Shown here: positions 47,484 to 60,500 of the stretch, piece by piece
How the letters are laid out: each line of letters opens with the position of its first letter
Position numbering within the stretch: the stretch's first letter is position 1
Source of the DNA: Phytophthora colocasiae
Lineage: Eukaryota; Oomycota; Peronosporomycetes; Peronosporales; Peronosporaceae
NCBI GenBank assembly: GCA_018806915.1
Contig: JAGKQI010000104.1
Coordinates: forward strand, 558,001-622,000
DNA: 64,000 bases
Direction: 5' to 3'
Translations under genes and position numbers: made by a program
Notes under the pieces: model-generated
What the model saw: only the letters and a program-made list of their open reading frames with translations
What the model was told of the DNA's origin: nothing
Databases searched by the model: none

Positions 47484-48767
47484 CTAGGGCCGTTGTACTT
47501 GACCTTCTTGCTTCCAGCCAAACTGAACAACTGTAGCTGTAAGGTTGTCCACGCTTCCCTTCTTGTAGGCAGCTTTCACAATTGCGTCAGCGGCGGCTTT
47601 TGTATCGTTGAAGTGTGGCAAAGCGATATCCACTGCTTCCTGATCGCTCAAGACGTCCCAGATGCCATCGCAGGCGAGAATGAGGAACAAGTCGTCGTCC
47701 CGAACCGTGAATTGCTTTACCTCTGGCTCACTGGAAACTAGCGGCGTCGGCTTCTTCAGAGATCGGTCACCAAATGCTCGAGATACCGCTAGATACGTCG
47801 ATGGTACACGGTGCACGGTTAACCCAGCACCCGCCGCCGAATAAACGCGAGGTATGCCTGCAATCTTGTCCACGAAGCCTCCTGCTCTTTCGATCCGCTG
47901 GGTTTCGTCTGGACGATCCGGTTTGTGATCTCTTGTCAGTGCTACACCTCGCCCACTACGACACAGAACTGCACGGCAGTCACCAACGTTCGCTGTATAG
48001 AAGACCAGCGCTCCTGTGTCATTCCCCTCGCTACCGCTGAAAGTATCGGCAAAGAACCAAACCAAGAGAGCTGTTGAGCCGTCCTGTGACGGGTTTTTCT
48101 GCAGGATTTGTTCGTCGACCTGTTCAAAGGCATCTTTGAACGATTTCAAGAAGCAACGATGGTGTTCATTACACCAGTGTCTTCGCTCTTCTCGACGTGC
48201 TGCTTGCTCGGCATCAATTTGCTTAAGTTCGTCATCAATCTGCGCGATAGCATCATTGAGTTGACCAACCAGAACTTGTACGTCATCAGCAGATTCTGAG
48301 ACTGATTCCATGGATTCCAGCTCCGCAAGTTGCTGGTGCAGCACTTGTAATTGGTCCAAGATTGCCTTCTTTCGCGCTTCCTCTCGTCTGGACAGCCAAT
48401 GAGAGCTGTAGAGCTCAGCAAGTGCTTTTTCTCCGATATTCTGCTGTATCACTGAGGCGACCGTCGCAACAAGATATCGAGACAAGAAATCTGCTGAAAA
48501 TGTTCCGCCGTGCCCATCGAAAATACCAAATACTTGACCTGGGAAGAACTCAGTCGAATAAACGTGACGATCTTCATTTCTAGTCTTCAACCCGGCCCAG
48601 GACTCCGTCGCAAACCGTAGACCAGGAATTGAAAAGCGATCAAACTCGTCTTGCTCCACCGTCTCCACGCAAGCAACCTTTTCAGTATCGTACGACACGC
48701 AACTAGCCTTCCCTACATGCAGGTTATCTTCAACAACGTCTTCATCGCGTATCTTTCGCTTCGACAT
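47484..48767 (-). CDS. PP2C-type protein phosphatase with coiled-coil insertion
   Basis: A single-exon gene of 427 residues. PPM/PP2C motifs are in order: ESWAGLKTRNEDRHV, VFGIFDGHGG, TANVGDCRAVLCR, ALTRDHKPDRPDE, LAVSRAFGDRSLKKP and LILACDGIWDVLSDQEAV. The metal-binding Asp residues are all present, so it should be an active Mn/Mg-dependent Ser/Thr phosphatase. About 100 residues between the DGHGG motif and NVGDCR form a charged predicted coiled-coil (QVLHQQLAELESMESV; AIAQIDDELKQIDAEQAA) not found in minimal PP2Cs. It may mediate dimerisation or partner binding. The N-terminus is acidic/basic with no targeting signal. Confidence 0.95.
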   Translation of the reverse strand: MSKRKIRDEDVVEDNLHVGKASCVSYDTEKVACVETVEQDEFDRFSIPGLRFATESWAGLKTRNEDRHVYSTEFFPGQVFGIFDGHGGTFSADFLSRYLVATVASVIQQNIGEKALAELYSSHWLSRREEARKKAILDQLQVLHQQLAELESMESVSESADDVQVLVGQLNDAIAQIDDELKQIDAEQAARREERRHWCNEHHRCFLKSFKDAFEQVDEQILQKNPSQDGSTALLVWFFADTFSGSEGNDTGALVFYTANVGDCRAVLCRSGRGVALTRDHKPDRPDETQRIERAGGFVDKIAGIPRVYSAAGAGLTVHRVPSTYLAVSRAFGDRSLKKPTPLVSSEPEVKQFTVRDDDLFLILACDGIWDVLSDQEAVDIALPHFNDTKAAADAIVKAAYKKGSVDNLTATVVQFGWKQEGQVQRP

Positions 48768-48947
48768 AGTGGTGACCCCTGACGAGATTTTGAGTGTGTT
48801 CTAAAAGTAAGCGTTAGCATGCCTGGGTTACAATCTACACAGCAGAGTGAAATTGAAGTCCGGACTTCACAGATGATACCCCCGTCAGACCATGATCAAT
48901 ATCACACAGCAGCGGACAAATACTGGAATGCAGAAACGACATGATCA

Positions 48948-51041
48948 TCAACAATATGAAATGGCAAAACGATTGTGAGGAACGTACATGGAGTCCGGAT
49001 GAGTCGTCGGCCAATGCATCCACAAGTCTTCAACTACTTGTAGAGAACGCTCATGGACCACTACCACACATATTGCATCGTATCCACCCGCTAAATTCAT
49101 CGAACGCTCTGGTTAGAATCACACTCCAGATAAACTAACCACAATATTGAATGTTGTTGTACCTCCGGGGACTCCAGCGAGAAGGACACCAGGGATCGCC
49201 AAAGTTGCATCAAGAATTGCCGTTTGCTCAGGTGGCTCAATAGGAACCCCAGCAGACGTTCCCATTTCGCTGCGATTTAAACAGAAACAAATGAACAAGA
49301 TGTCTCTAGTAAGCATCCACCAGCTACCAGGTCTAATGATCATACCGCATGAGGTCTCGAAAACGAGAGAATGCTTGACGAATTCTCAGAAGCACTGCTC
49401 CAACCCTGGCATCTGATGAGCTCCACTGCACGCATAAACGAAAACATAATTCTGAGTATAGCCAATTACGAAGTAAAAAACCCTAGCAATATACCTGCTC
49501 GCAACTTTGAACAACCATCGCTTCCCAGTCAACAGATACACTATCTTCCAGTTTGCAAATTTCAGCAAACCCTCGCTCAACCTCCAAATTCTGACGATGA
49601 ATTGCATCCATCACTCGCTTTGCCTGCTCAGGCTGGTCCTTTTGCCACTTCATCACTTGGCGAACCATTGACACAGTAGCCGAACCCGATGACACGTCTC
49701 CCATCATTAAGTGGAAGCTGGATGGTAGCTGAACAGGTTTCTACAGTACCAGTAAATTCAACAAATGGTCTCAGTACTCAATCCACACGAAGTGGATAGC
49801 TAGCAGTATGCACTACGTACCACGCGGTTGGAAGTGTTCCACAACGCTCGATCCTCAATGCATTTTGCAATCTCTCGTGGTTTCAACGTATTTTCAAGCG
49901 TGAATGAGTTCAAAATTGACGCCGGGAAACGCGTATACCGTTGTGAACCAAAGCACGCTGCCGATACATCAAATCCACTTCCAATCTGTGCAATACACAA
50001 AATATTTCGTTGGCACAAAGCTATTCTTCTCTTAACAAACAGAGAGTACCTTGCGCTGAACGTAGCAGTGGCTCAACTGAGCGAGATTATGGACCAGCTC
50101 GAGGTCCTTTTGTTCCTTGTCAACCTCCATTGCTGGCACAAAAAATGCAACGAGGGCGGCAACCAGCGACGTCACGAGTGCAGCAGAGCTCCCCATACCA
50201 GTCTTCAATGCAACCTTCTTGCCACCACGCTCTACCAAGACATTGTAAGTACTACGACCGATGAACAGCTTGCCGCCAAGCTTACCTTCCATGGTGGGAG
50301 GAAGGAAAGGCTCAAGCTCCTTCAAGTTTGCCCGACGAAGAGGCAAATTGACGTCTTGTAACTAAGTAAAAACAAGGAATTTTGTCAGCATAACATGAAT
50401 CCAGACCTTAACGACAAAACAAAATTTCCAACCCTCTGTACTTGCGAGTAAAAGTCGTTGTCGCCACTCAATGTGACATGCACACCTGCTTTCGTGGTCT
50501 TCAGCTCCTGGAAAGTATTATTGTTCTGGAAAGTTTCCAGTCCTGCAATTCCGTTCACCGCACACAATATCGTTTCCTCAATGTACGAATTGCGGTCTGA
50601 ATGTTCACTACACACCATATTTGCTTAAGAATTAGCCAAAACATCTACTCCAGTATGGAGTAAAAGCTGCGGTTTTGTTACCTGAGCTGGAACCGGAATC
50701 TCCCATTGTTACTTTCCTCGATCCAACCGTTAATCAGTTGGTTAAACTGTTTGCTCTCCACCTTTAGTGGAAATAATCCATGCAATCCGTTTGCAGCATC
50801 AGAAGCAACGCTTTCCTCGTTGCAAGCCTGGCACAAAATCATACAATAATATATTATAAAACCTTTTTCACCATGATCATCCTGTTTCACTGACCTTGGA
50901 CTCCACTTGGGAGTAAAACCTCGCGGTGCTCGATAAAACAAGTCCCGAATATTGTTCATCCAGCACCACATATCCGCCCACCAATAGCACTTTACCAGGT
51001 GCAGATACACACATGGGACGTAGATATGTCATGGACACCAT
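48948..51041 (-). CDS. ERG8: Phosphomevalonate kinase (ERG8 type, GHMP family)
   Basis: A multi-exon gene. It begins at the ATG at 51041 (a second in-frame ATG lies at 51032) with [20 protein letters not shown], the ERG8 N-terminus. Other family blocks are the GHMP ATP loop [56 protein letters not shown], and [20 protein letters not shown]. The last splice, near 49.08-49.17 kb, joins [10 protein letters not shown] to [10 protein letters not shown] and leads to a TGA at 48948-48950. The enzyme phosphorylates phosphomevalonate in the cytosolic mevalonate pathway. Internal exon limits are approximate. Confidence 0.92.
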
Positions 51042-51274
51042 TTGCTTCAGCTTGCCGAATAAAGGAATAATGCAGCTGTCTTCCTATTGGCTCACATCTA
51101 AGTAAAATAATCGGATTGGCTCATTTCAAATTCTATTTCTTGCCCTTAATAACGCGCTAATTCTTACTCTTGACGTCTACCGCATTATCCGTCCACCGGC
51201 CATGGCGTCCTCGGCGTCGTACGTAGCTCCATCCTTCGCCCTTTGTACCCATCAACCTCTAACGAGCTCTATAT
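51042..51274. promoter_or_regulatory. Shared upstream region of phosphomevalonate kinase and the low-complexity protein gene
   Basis: 233 bp lie between divergent start codons. It is AT-rich on the kinase side and contains a CCAAT-type sequence on the minus strand (ATTGG near 51085). No further motif is claimed. Confidence 0.4.
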
Positions 51275-52790
51275 ATGGCATACAGGGAGCACGTCAACCC
51301 ACTGCAACAGCGCGCGGCGGCTGCGGCGCAGGTACGTGAGAAACATATTTCTATTAGCATCTGGATAATTGCTAAGAAAGTCTACATTTCATCATGACAG
51401 GCGCTGGTACCAGGACGCTCCGTATCGCAACGAGAGATTCAAGCTATGTTAGAGAAGAATGAGATGGCACTGAAGGGCTGGAACTCGCTCCACAAGCAGC
51501 AGCGTATGTAAAATGACTGTGTCGAACACCGGAAAATCCAATTTAGTTAATGGTGTTGCTGTTGTAGCGCCCAAGACGAGTCCTGCAGAACACAAAGAGT
51601 GGGTACGGAGGTGTCTGACCTTTCGCCAGCAGATTGGAGCCAGACTCGAGGTGCTGGCCTCGCTGGCAGACAAGCAGATCGCTCAGGAGGATGGTAAGGC
51701 TGGAGGCCAACGGGTGTCTCCCAATGCAGCGGCGGCAAGACAAGATGGAAATTCTCAGAACTCAACACTAGCAGCCCCATCTCAGCTTCAGGCGCCACAG
51801 CAGCAGCAGATGCCGACAGTTCCCCAACAGGCTTTTGCTCCACCTCAGGTCTCGACGATGGCTAGTAGCAACCCCATGGGAACGACGTCAGCTGTAATGG
51901 GATCAGTGCCTGTATCGACGACATCGAATTCGGCATCTATGGCAATCCCAAATATGACGACACCTACGCCCCCTACGATGTTCCCAGAACCTCCGATGCC
52001 TACTGTTGGTTTCACGTCAACAAGCTCAAGTATGTTCTTCCCCACTGGGCAGATGAATCCGATGCAGACGTCGAGTGGATTCACTTCAACCTCTTCCATT
52101 GCTGCCTCCGGAGTTACGACATCGACTCAAGGATATGCGATGAGTTCCGGGACGCAAACGTTCACGCCCAACGCGTACATGGCTTCCACGAGTGGCCCCG
52201 CTAGCTCCTCCGCTGCATTTATGAACCCGCAGAACTACATGATGGGTGGAGGCATGATGCCCCAACAGCAACAGTTTATGCCGATGCCAATGCCGATGAA
52301 TCTCGCTTCTTCTGGCGCCAATATGTACGGCAACAGCAACTACGGAATGTCTTCAGCAGCTGCGGCTGCGAGCAACGGTAGCAGTGGAAGCAACAGTAGT
52401 AGCAGTAACAACTTTCACGTGGATCCATTTATGACGCCGCTAGGATATCCAGATGCAAGCTTCGGGTCCACAGGGTTCCCTATGGCTGGAATGCCGAATA
52501 TGCCCATGCAACAACAACAAATGATGTCCATGAATGGCGGAAATTTTGCACAAGGAGCATCGATGATGCCAAACAATTTCGGATACGGAGGAATGCCAAC
52601 GTCATCAGCACCGAACATGATGCCGCAGTCGTTGCCAACGCAACAGTTCCAGCCCACCCCTCAGTCTTTCCAGCAGCCACAACACACGGATGCAGAATCC
52701 ATGGGTATTTTGCCAGACACAGCATTGTATGGTGACAACGTAAATATCTTCGAAGGGCTGACAGATGATGCGTTCTTTCCAATGCAATGA
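51275..52790 (+). CDS. Met/Gln/Ser-rich low-complexity protein
   Basis: 460 residues from three exons, 51275-51331, 51401-51503 and 51568-52790, with matching phases. The first 100 residues are helical and conserved-looking (MAYREHVNPLQQRAAAAAQ; QREIQAMLEKNEMALKGWNS; TFRQQIGARLEVLASLADKQ). The rest is rich in Met, Gln, Pro, Ser and Gly (MPMPMPMNL; a Ser/Asn run near 52.37 kb). The C-terminus is acidic (NVNIFEGLTDDAFFPMQ). A folded N-terminal helix plus a disordered tail with an acidic end recalls transcriptional co-activators, but that is inference. No family recognised. Confidence 0.8.
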
Positions 52791-52846
52791 CCAACCTTCT
52801 CTCAACTCTGCCCAAGTGTTCCAGTCGCCGATTGTCGATGCGTCGT

Positions 52847-53653
52847 TTACTGCGTTATGCGCTTGCTGAGCTCCTTGTAATCTCGACGAAGCAAATCGTA
52901 TAACCGTTCTCGTCGCACTGACACATTTGCAGAAGCCTGCAGGCGTGATCGGACCGATTGTGGGATATTTCGTGAGGCAGCACTCACTCGACCGACACAC
53001 TTGCTGCCGATGAGGACCTCAATCTTGTGTGCTTCATCCCAGGATTTATGCGCTAAGGCAGCAGCACGAGTTTTGCGGTCAATTAGTAGGCCAGACAGTT
53101 GAGGGAAGCTAAATCCCTTTGGCACGGACTGGAGAGACTGGCGAACAGGTGAATGTTGCTGCTGGATCACAAAGGGTAGATCCGGTACGGCTTTTGAAGT
53201 GAAGCCGCGAATTGGATTAGGGTATTGTGGTGCTACTGGGCTGTTGTGCGGGTTGGTGACGGATAAAGCAGTCTGTAGTTGGTTTTGTTGTGTGGTACGT
53301 TGCTGACTTTCGCACGTGCACGAACGAATTGGGTCGTGCTGCAGATTTTTGAGGGCTGATGTAAATTGCAACGTGACAAAAGCTGGGACTGGTGGGTTAG
53401 CCATCGAAAACCTGCGTTTTGGGGAATGACTTTGGGAAACACGTATCTCCGATACCGGTGGGACTGGTGGGCGCTCACGATCTAGTTGACAGTAACGTTC
53501 AAGGAAGGCCGAAGTCATCGCAACTCCATCATCTGCATGGACGTGAGAGTTGTCATCTTGGAATGGATCCTGGCTGGTGATGTACTTGTCATATTGAAAG
53601 AAATCCTTATGCTTTTGGAAAAATGCGCGGGACACCGAAGAATGCTGCTCCAT
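52847..53653 (-). CDS. Hypothetical protein, disordered with a basic helical C-terminus
   Basis: 268 residues from the ATG at 53653. I chose this start because longer versions of the frame overlap the neighbouring CFAP20-domain gene. The N-terminus has FFQKHKDFFQYDKYITSQDP. The middle is Pro/Gln-rich. The C-terminus is a basic helical region (SWDEAHKIEVLIGSKCVG; RRERLYDLLRRDYKELSKRI). No known domain. It shares a 61-bp start region with a ciliary-type gene, which hints at co-expression but does not show function. Confidence 0.65.
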   Translation of the reverse strand: MEQHSSVSRAFFQKHKDFFQYDKYITSQDPFQDDNSHVHADDGVAMTSAFLERYCQLDRERPPVPPVSEIRVSQSHSPKRRFSMANPPVPAFVTLQFTSALKNLQHDPIRSCTCESQQRTTQQNQLQTALSVTNPHNSPVAPQYPNPIRGFTSKAVPDLPFVIQQQHSPVRQSLQSVPKGFSFPQLSGLLIDRKTRAAALAHKSWDEAHKIEVLIGSKCVGRVSAASRNIPQSVRSRLQASANVSVRRERLYDLLRRDYKELSKRITQ

Positions 53654-53714
53654 CTCGACTTTATTTGTAACGGATTGTGCTACAAGTACGGAAGTGGAAA
53701 GGTCGGTCACCAAG
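53654..53714. promoter_or_regulatory. 61-bp bidirectional start region
   Basis: Only 61 bp separate the start of the hypothetical minus-strand gene and the CFAP20-domain gene. Both must share a very compact bidirectional promoter, or one ATG is annotated too far upstream. Confidence 0.5.
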
Positions 53715-54467
53715 ATGAAGACCAATAGTACCCTGGAAACGCCGCCTACGCTGTCATCTTCGCTGTCGGGTGTTGCTTCGTTTGTTCGCATTGGCGACGG
53801 CTCGTACTCCCCCGGAGACGTCTACGTGGAGTGTGTTCTCCCGAAAGTCCTCTCAAAAGAACACAAGTCTGAAGTTAACAAGCTTAAAGGTTCATCTACC
53901 CAGAAGAAAAGTAGTTTGGGGAGTAACACAAGTCTTCTAGCGGAGACGGTCGTGCTACCATTTGCAGAGCACTCAGCAGTCCAACAAGCTCAAGAGGAAT
54001 GTCGTATGCTTATGAATGGTAATGACGTTTGTGTACTCGAGGATGAGACTGTCAAGGAAGAGGTGGTGCAGATTCTAGGCAACGATGCTGAGCTCGTATT
54101 TCCTGTCCGCAACATTTTCCGCTATCTAGTGATGTTCATCAAGAACATGGATCTATTCCTTGAATTCCACATCAAGGTGTTGGACGATACACAGAAGTAC
54201 AGGCAGTTTACGGTGACGAACACTAGGTCACTTGCTCGGGTCGAAGGCTCAAGATGCCAGCTACCTCTTGTGTTTGGATCGCACCCTGGCTGGCGTTACC
54301 TCTGCATGGATCTTCAAGATCTCACGAGCCAGGCATTTGGTACTCGCCATGTGACCAGTACGGAGATCCGTGTCGGGGGCAACTGCCGCTTGCTTCGCTT
54401 GTTTTTCCAGGATGAACGCTACTCCGACGCTGACTTACCCGCACACCTCACGTTTCTCGGAGCATAG
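53715..54467 (+). CDS. CFAP20-domain protein
   Basis: A single-exon gene of 250 residues from the ATG at 53715. The C-terminal 130 residues match the CFAP20 / DUF667 fold: LFLEFHIKVLDDTQKYRQFT, then SLARVEGSRCQLPL, HPGWRYLCMDLQDL and ending FQDERYSDADLPAHLTFL. The N-terminal 100 residues are Ser-rich with an acidic helical part and are not part of the domain. CFAP20 is an inner-junction protein of axonemal doublet microtubules; this longer protein is better compared with CFAP20-domain-containing paralogues. Oomycete zoospores are flagellate, so a flagellar role is plausible. Confidence 0.85.
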   Translation: MKTNSTLETPPTLSSSLSGVASFVRIGDGSYSPGDVYVECVLPKVLSKEHKSEVNKLKGSSTQKKSSLGSNTSLLAETVVLPFAEHSAVQQAQEECRMLMNGNDVCVLEDETVKEEVVQILGNDAELVFPVRNIFRYLVMFIKNMDLFLEFHIKVLDDTQKYRQFTVTNTRSLARVEGSRCQLPLVFGSHPGWRYLCMDLQDLTSQAFGTRHVTSTEIRVGGNCRLLRLFFQDERYSDADLPAHLTFLGA

Positions 54468-54556
54468 TTCACTTAAACAGCCAACAAAGAAATCGAAATG
54501 ATGGAGCATACATGCAGCTTTATTTCCCCCCTGGATCCCATTTTGATGTGCATCAC

Positions 54557-57500
54557 CTACATATACGACAGATTTATCGTATACTGCGGGTCTCGCTGGT
54601 TGCGCTGGCGCGATACCTCAGTGAAAATGCGGTGGTTGAGCCACAAAGACTCTAGGTGTCGGTAGCGAGCCATGTCTAAACGAAGCGGGCGTCCTCGCTG
54701 AAGCCCGACATCTTCTTCACCATGGGAGTCAACGTACGGGCTTGGGAAATATGCCGCCATACTTCCTCCCACAACTGCTATACGGCATTGTTCAAGAATC
54801 AGCACGATACCTACACCACCTCCACATTCTGCAGCGTGGCGCGTGCACTCTCCGACTGGCGGCCCATGAGGCATGAATGCACGAGTACAGCACGAGTCTC
54901 CACAGCACAGGAACTCGCCACAAATCAAACACAGGCCTGGGTCACATGGAGATTTCTCGCATCGGGTGCACTTCCGGCCAGCCATCTCGCTGTAAAGCTC
55001 GTCGTACTGGATGGGCAAGTCGATCAATCGCGGACGAGTTGGGACATCGCGCAAAATGAACATACTGGCAACATACGCCTCGCTGCAGCCTTCCGTGTGT
55101 TCACACTTGTCACCAACCTTTGAGCTCCCCAGGTAAGTCTTGCTAAGCATTCGATCCATACACCACCTCCATATTTGATCGAACGTAGCGTCTGAACTGC
55201 GAGCGATGTCAAGCAACGTCGGGATTTGCATAGTCCTCGTATTGGCAGGCGCATTGGCCTCTTTCTCCACTAAGCAACGCCAAAAGAGCTTCATGCGTCG
55301 TACAAACTCAGCATTGGATGGAAGAACTCGTTGCAAGCGTGCCTTCACATCCGATACAGTCGTAAGCACTTTCCTCTTCTCAGTTGGATAAGCCTTTGCC
55401 ATACGCTGCAAAAGTTGTAGTGCAGCATAAGCCTCAGAATCCTTTTCACCCGAAGCTTCCAGGGCTTCCATCAGCTGTTGATCAGACCCAGTAGCACTTG
55501 CAGAAGATTTAGAAGATGCAGATGGACTAATAGCCCGGCCGCTTCTTGTTCGTCGCGGGGCCAGGGCTAAGGCACTCGCCTCCTCCGCAGCTTTTTGCTC
55601 GGTCCCCATGCTCTCACCAGTTTCAACAGCTGAAAATTTATCTTGAAAAAGAGATGTGCCTTCCATCTTGGTAGGCTCGAAAAATTCGGCATGGAGGCGT
55701 TGCAGCATATCTGCAGCAGTGAACACAGGAATAAACCGCCAAATAGTCGTCAGCTCATTTGCTATCACGCTTGCGACGACGAAAGCCTGTGTAGCAGCAT
55801 AGATGTTAGCCAGTGTTGCAATTGCACAACCAGAATTTATTTTGCAACCTACCGTAAAAGTATCAGCAAGAAGCAGACCAAGGATAGTGCCTCGAAGACA
55901 AGCGTCAATTGATCCAAGCACCTAATCGCATTCAACAGACATTAGTACTGGTAATAAGGCCAAGTATTACCGTATGCTCTTACCTTCGTGAACTTGCGGT
56001 ACTCTCGCTTAGTCTCAGAATTGATTGGGCAGCAGCGTTTAGCAGTCTCCCATATCACCTTAGCATCGGCACAGTGCTCCAACAGCGAAAATGTCCATCG
56101 GGAGAACTTTGTTACTGAAGTCAACGACTCCAGCTCCTTTTCCAAAGATGGAGGGCAAGGATCAATAAGCGGGTCAAACAGCGTGGTGTTTCCTGAGTCT
56201 CGGAGCTCATCGTCAGCAACAGTCAAAAATGATGCTAGCGTATACGCACACGCAGACCACAAGAATGGCGCGCCCTTTTCCAAACTTCCATGAGGTTCCC
56301 AGAGCGTGTCTTCAAAATAATCCCGCCACATATCATGCTCTGTGTCTTTTTCATCGTCTTCAAATCCATCACGTCCCAGCACGGAGCGGTACCATCCAGG
56401 CATCGATAACTGTTCTTCTATAATCTTGTCCCAGGTAGGAGATTTTTCTTCCTCTTCTCCTGATGATATCACCACTGAAGGCGTCTGCTTTTGCTCGCCA
56501 TTCTTTGCAATCGACTTTCGGGGCTCAGATGTTGGAATTAAGAAGTTACTCAACGTCTTGCACAATGGACAGAGAAATTGTGTCATAGCTGAATCCGGAT
56601 CGATTGCTTGAACACCATCAAACTCCTCGCCACGCATCGCCTTGTCGTGCAACGACGAGATGTACCGTTCAAGACAGTTAATATGCACTGCGTGTTGGCA
56701 CGTGCGAACGTGCAAGCCGCAAGGAGTGAGGTAGAGCTTGGCGCTTTCATGCTGACGCCCAAATCCTGGCGGCATGCGCTCTAGACGGAAACGCGGTGAA
56801 GCATCTTCGTCATCACTATCATCATACATTGGCCCACCTTGAGCACGAGCATTGACACCTCTCGCTCCACCAAATTCACGGCCTCCCAATCGCCGCGGTT
56901 CAACGCGATCCCCGCGCAGATCCAAGCTTACAGCTCCACGCATATCCATGGGGAAGAGTTGCTGATCCTCTTGAAGATCAAAAACGCCCTCCAGAACCTC
57001 CAATTCGTCATCTGTCTGCAACATTTCACCTTCAAGCATAGGGAGATTCCCGTTTCCAAAACGGATACGATCATTCCGAGGCCGACGAGCTGCAGGCGGC
57101 CGGGGGCTATTCTGCGCTGTGTTATCGCGAGTGAGTTGGTCCTCCAACGAGCCATCCATGTACCATTCCGGAAACGATGTCGAAAAAGCACGCAAAGTAG
57201 GCGAAGGGGGACCTATCATGTCAGAAGATGTGGAGCTACCACCTGAGCACAACTCCATCTTTTCGATAATCTTTTTCACGTGTCCACGAACTCTTTTTCC
57301 CTCCGGGCGCAGCGCCTCCTTAGGCTCAGGTCTAAACCCAGGGGCTAGCACTGTAGACTGATGAACGTAGGCAGCCATTCCCATCTGACCCTGGTCTGAG
57401 CTGTCATGGCAAAGAATGCAGTTGTAGCACTGTTCATTCTCCACTTCGCGGCGCTTCTTTCTAGCCACCTCCTGTTCCTCTGACAACGAAGTCGTTCGTT

Positions 57501-60500
57501 TCCCTAATACCGAATGTGCATCGTGACCCGTCTCATTTTCTTCCTTTTTCTCTTCCTCATCATCTGCAACATCAATCATTGCTTGAAATGCAGCTTGACG
57601 TTTTGCCATTGCTTCCATTGCTCTCTTCCTAGCCTCCATTTTGCGCTGCTCCAGCGTAATAGGCGGTGAATTGCCACTCTGTCCAGAATCACTTGGAGCT
57701 GAAGGTGAAGCCGCAGCTTTCTTCTCTTGAGCCTTTGAGGAATTTGCAAGCTGCTCGAACACCTTTCGACAAGCAGGTGATTCTGCTGTGATCTTCCAAA
57801 TTAGCCATTCAACTGTTCCAGTTTGTTCACTGTCGAGCAACGTTGTCGCTTGTTCGAGCAACTGACTTAAGATATGGAGCACAGACATATTGGATGTACC
57901 TGCGTTTGCTTTGCTCAGACGTGTCCAAAAGCGGCAGTCCGAGTCCTGCGATGCCGTATGAACTCCGTGCACCAGCAAGTGTAAGCAAGTCGAGATAACA
58001 GCATCCGAGACGCTATTTTCCAAGTCAGATGCAGTTCCAGAGTGAGGCGGAGAAATTACTTTCCAGAGAATCACTTGTGCAATGGCAACTGTACTTTCAC
58101 ACGTCAGAATCGCTTGAACTGGACGAAGAAATTCGACAGGAGTTTTTGCTGGCTTGAGCGGTTCACTCGGTGGTGTCTCAGGCTTAGATCTCTTTGCTTG
58201 TTGACGGCTCGTGTTCCGATAGGTTGTCCAGCGATCACGGGCTAATTCGTGTGCTTCACGATTCAGGTGAGGGAAGTATGGATTGTAATTCTCCAGCAGT
58301 CCATCCTTCAATTCATACCGCCCCGGTTCAAGCCCCGACGGAGGCATGAAATTGGATACTTTCTCAAGGACGCCCTCCAGTCGTGCCGTTGGGATATCGT
58401 CTTGGCCTGAAGGAAGGATAGCCAGATCAAACAGCTTGCTAAAACACTGTGACTTTGAACACAACTGCTGCAACATCTCCTCTGCCAGAAAGTCGTTGTC
58501 GTAAGCTGTACCAGTAGCACTCGGAAGGCTTGTGCCGATAACGATAAGGAGACGTAGAAATTCCTCCAGCATTTGCAAATGTTGCTGCTCGTCAACCCCT
58601 TGCTCCAGTTCTGAATACCCAAATTGCTTCACCAAGTCTTGTGGGGTGCTCATGTTGCCATGGTCGTTAAAATAGCTGCCGAGTTGGAACCGATCAACCA
58701 TTCGCGCTAACAGAGCATCCGGTCCGGTCATAAGTACGCTGAGCTGGAGCATCAGTGTATCAGCATCACGGTAGTGAATACAATATGGCAAGGCTGAGTA
58801 GTTGTACAATTGTGCCAGCATGTTCTCGTCTCCGTTTCGGCGCCATAGGTTGGAGTGAATCTGGGAAGCCATGACCAGACAGCGAAGGGGCATTTCCACG
58901 AGCTCCCATTGTTTGTCAACCGATAACTTATCAAACCCAAACGTTCTCAAAAGACCGTCCGAAGGAATAGAGCCCCCTAAACCTGCCTGGCTGATGCACA
59001 TATGTCGCACTGCAGCAGTCAGGAAGCGATGCAAAGGTATGTGCAGAGAAGTTGGCTGAGATGTTACGTTGAAGTCGTAGGACTTGATGCTTCTATCTTG
59101 ACTTCCAATATCTCGTGTGCCCATAGCCAGCTTCGCCACTGAAGTCAGCGTTTTCTTCGCCACCTTTTCATTAAGGCGGATTGATGACGCAAGAGTTGCT
59201 TCGATAATCGGGGCGAATATGTTCGCTACTTTTACTTCCGGTGTTTCGAATAGCGATGGGTTAAACCCGTTCCACGAAATTGCAAACACAGAATGGACAC
59301 GGATGCCAAGATTAAACATCGACAACCAGCTGTCCGACTCGTATTCCACGTGATTTTGGTGAATGCCGCGACGCACTTGAGGATCACCACCCTGCAGGAA
59401 AGTAAATTACACACTTTCAATTTACACTTCATAAGAACAACAACAAACTCCATAGCTTACCTGTAGAATGCTCAGACACGATAACCAAGTCTTCAAGTTG
59501 TCCTCGTTGCATACCAGCTCGCTCGATAGGGTACCGATATTGAATATATACTCCAAGTTCTCCACACAGTGCTGTGACGTCAACAGCAACAAGTTTCGGT
59601 TAGAACACGAAGCCAACAGCGTAGAACCACTAAAGTAATAACATTACCTTGTACTTCTGGCTGCTAAGAGCAGGGTGATCAGCATTAATCATTCCTCCCT
59701 TTTTGTCAACAGTGGATTGAAACACCGTATTTAGGGCGATCAGTAGTTCCCGGACGAGCTCCAGTCGGCCGGGGTGAGCAGATACTTCCTTCTTCGTGTA
59801 GTTTTGAACCAGGTGCGGTACCGTTAGAAACTGAACAGCGAAATCGAAAATCGACTCGCTGGAGTTGCCCAATCCACGCAGAAACATACTCGTCATCGAG
59901 GCGTATGACTGTAAATACGCCTCGAGCATGCTAGCCCGAAACTGGATGTCGACCAGGTGTTCACGCAAAAATGAATGTGATCGTTCCACGGCGTCCTTCC
60001 GTAGCGTACAATCGTATCGCATTAGCAGCGCCAAAGTGGACGAAGTAGTCGATGAGGAAGTAGCATCAGTTATTTGCTCCGACGTGAAGTACTTGGCTAC
60101 CACAGCGTCAAAACTTTTCCGAATACTTTCGTGACAGCGATACGAGGGGCTCAGGGACACAGCCTTAACAAACTCTTCAACAAATATGTTCTTGCAGTGG
60201 ACGCGATTCCCTTGAGCGAGAAAACCGGCAGTCGCGACTGTGGTTGTGCCATCTTCAGCACGGAAATTAAACCGCTGTAGCTGGGCAGTCTCTCGTTCGC
60301 GTGCCCATGTAAAAATATCCGTGTTCTTTTCCCCGCCCATTAAAAGAATGAGCATATCCAAAGTATTGGCGTGAAGACGAATGCTGCGTTCCTTGACAAA
60401 CTCGTGAACCGTCTTTCCCTTGGGCAAACTACCCGAGATAGGTAGGAAACCTTTCATAACAGGAGATCGTTGTTTCTGAAGTGCTTCAGAGACAATCTCG

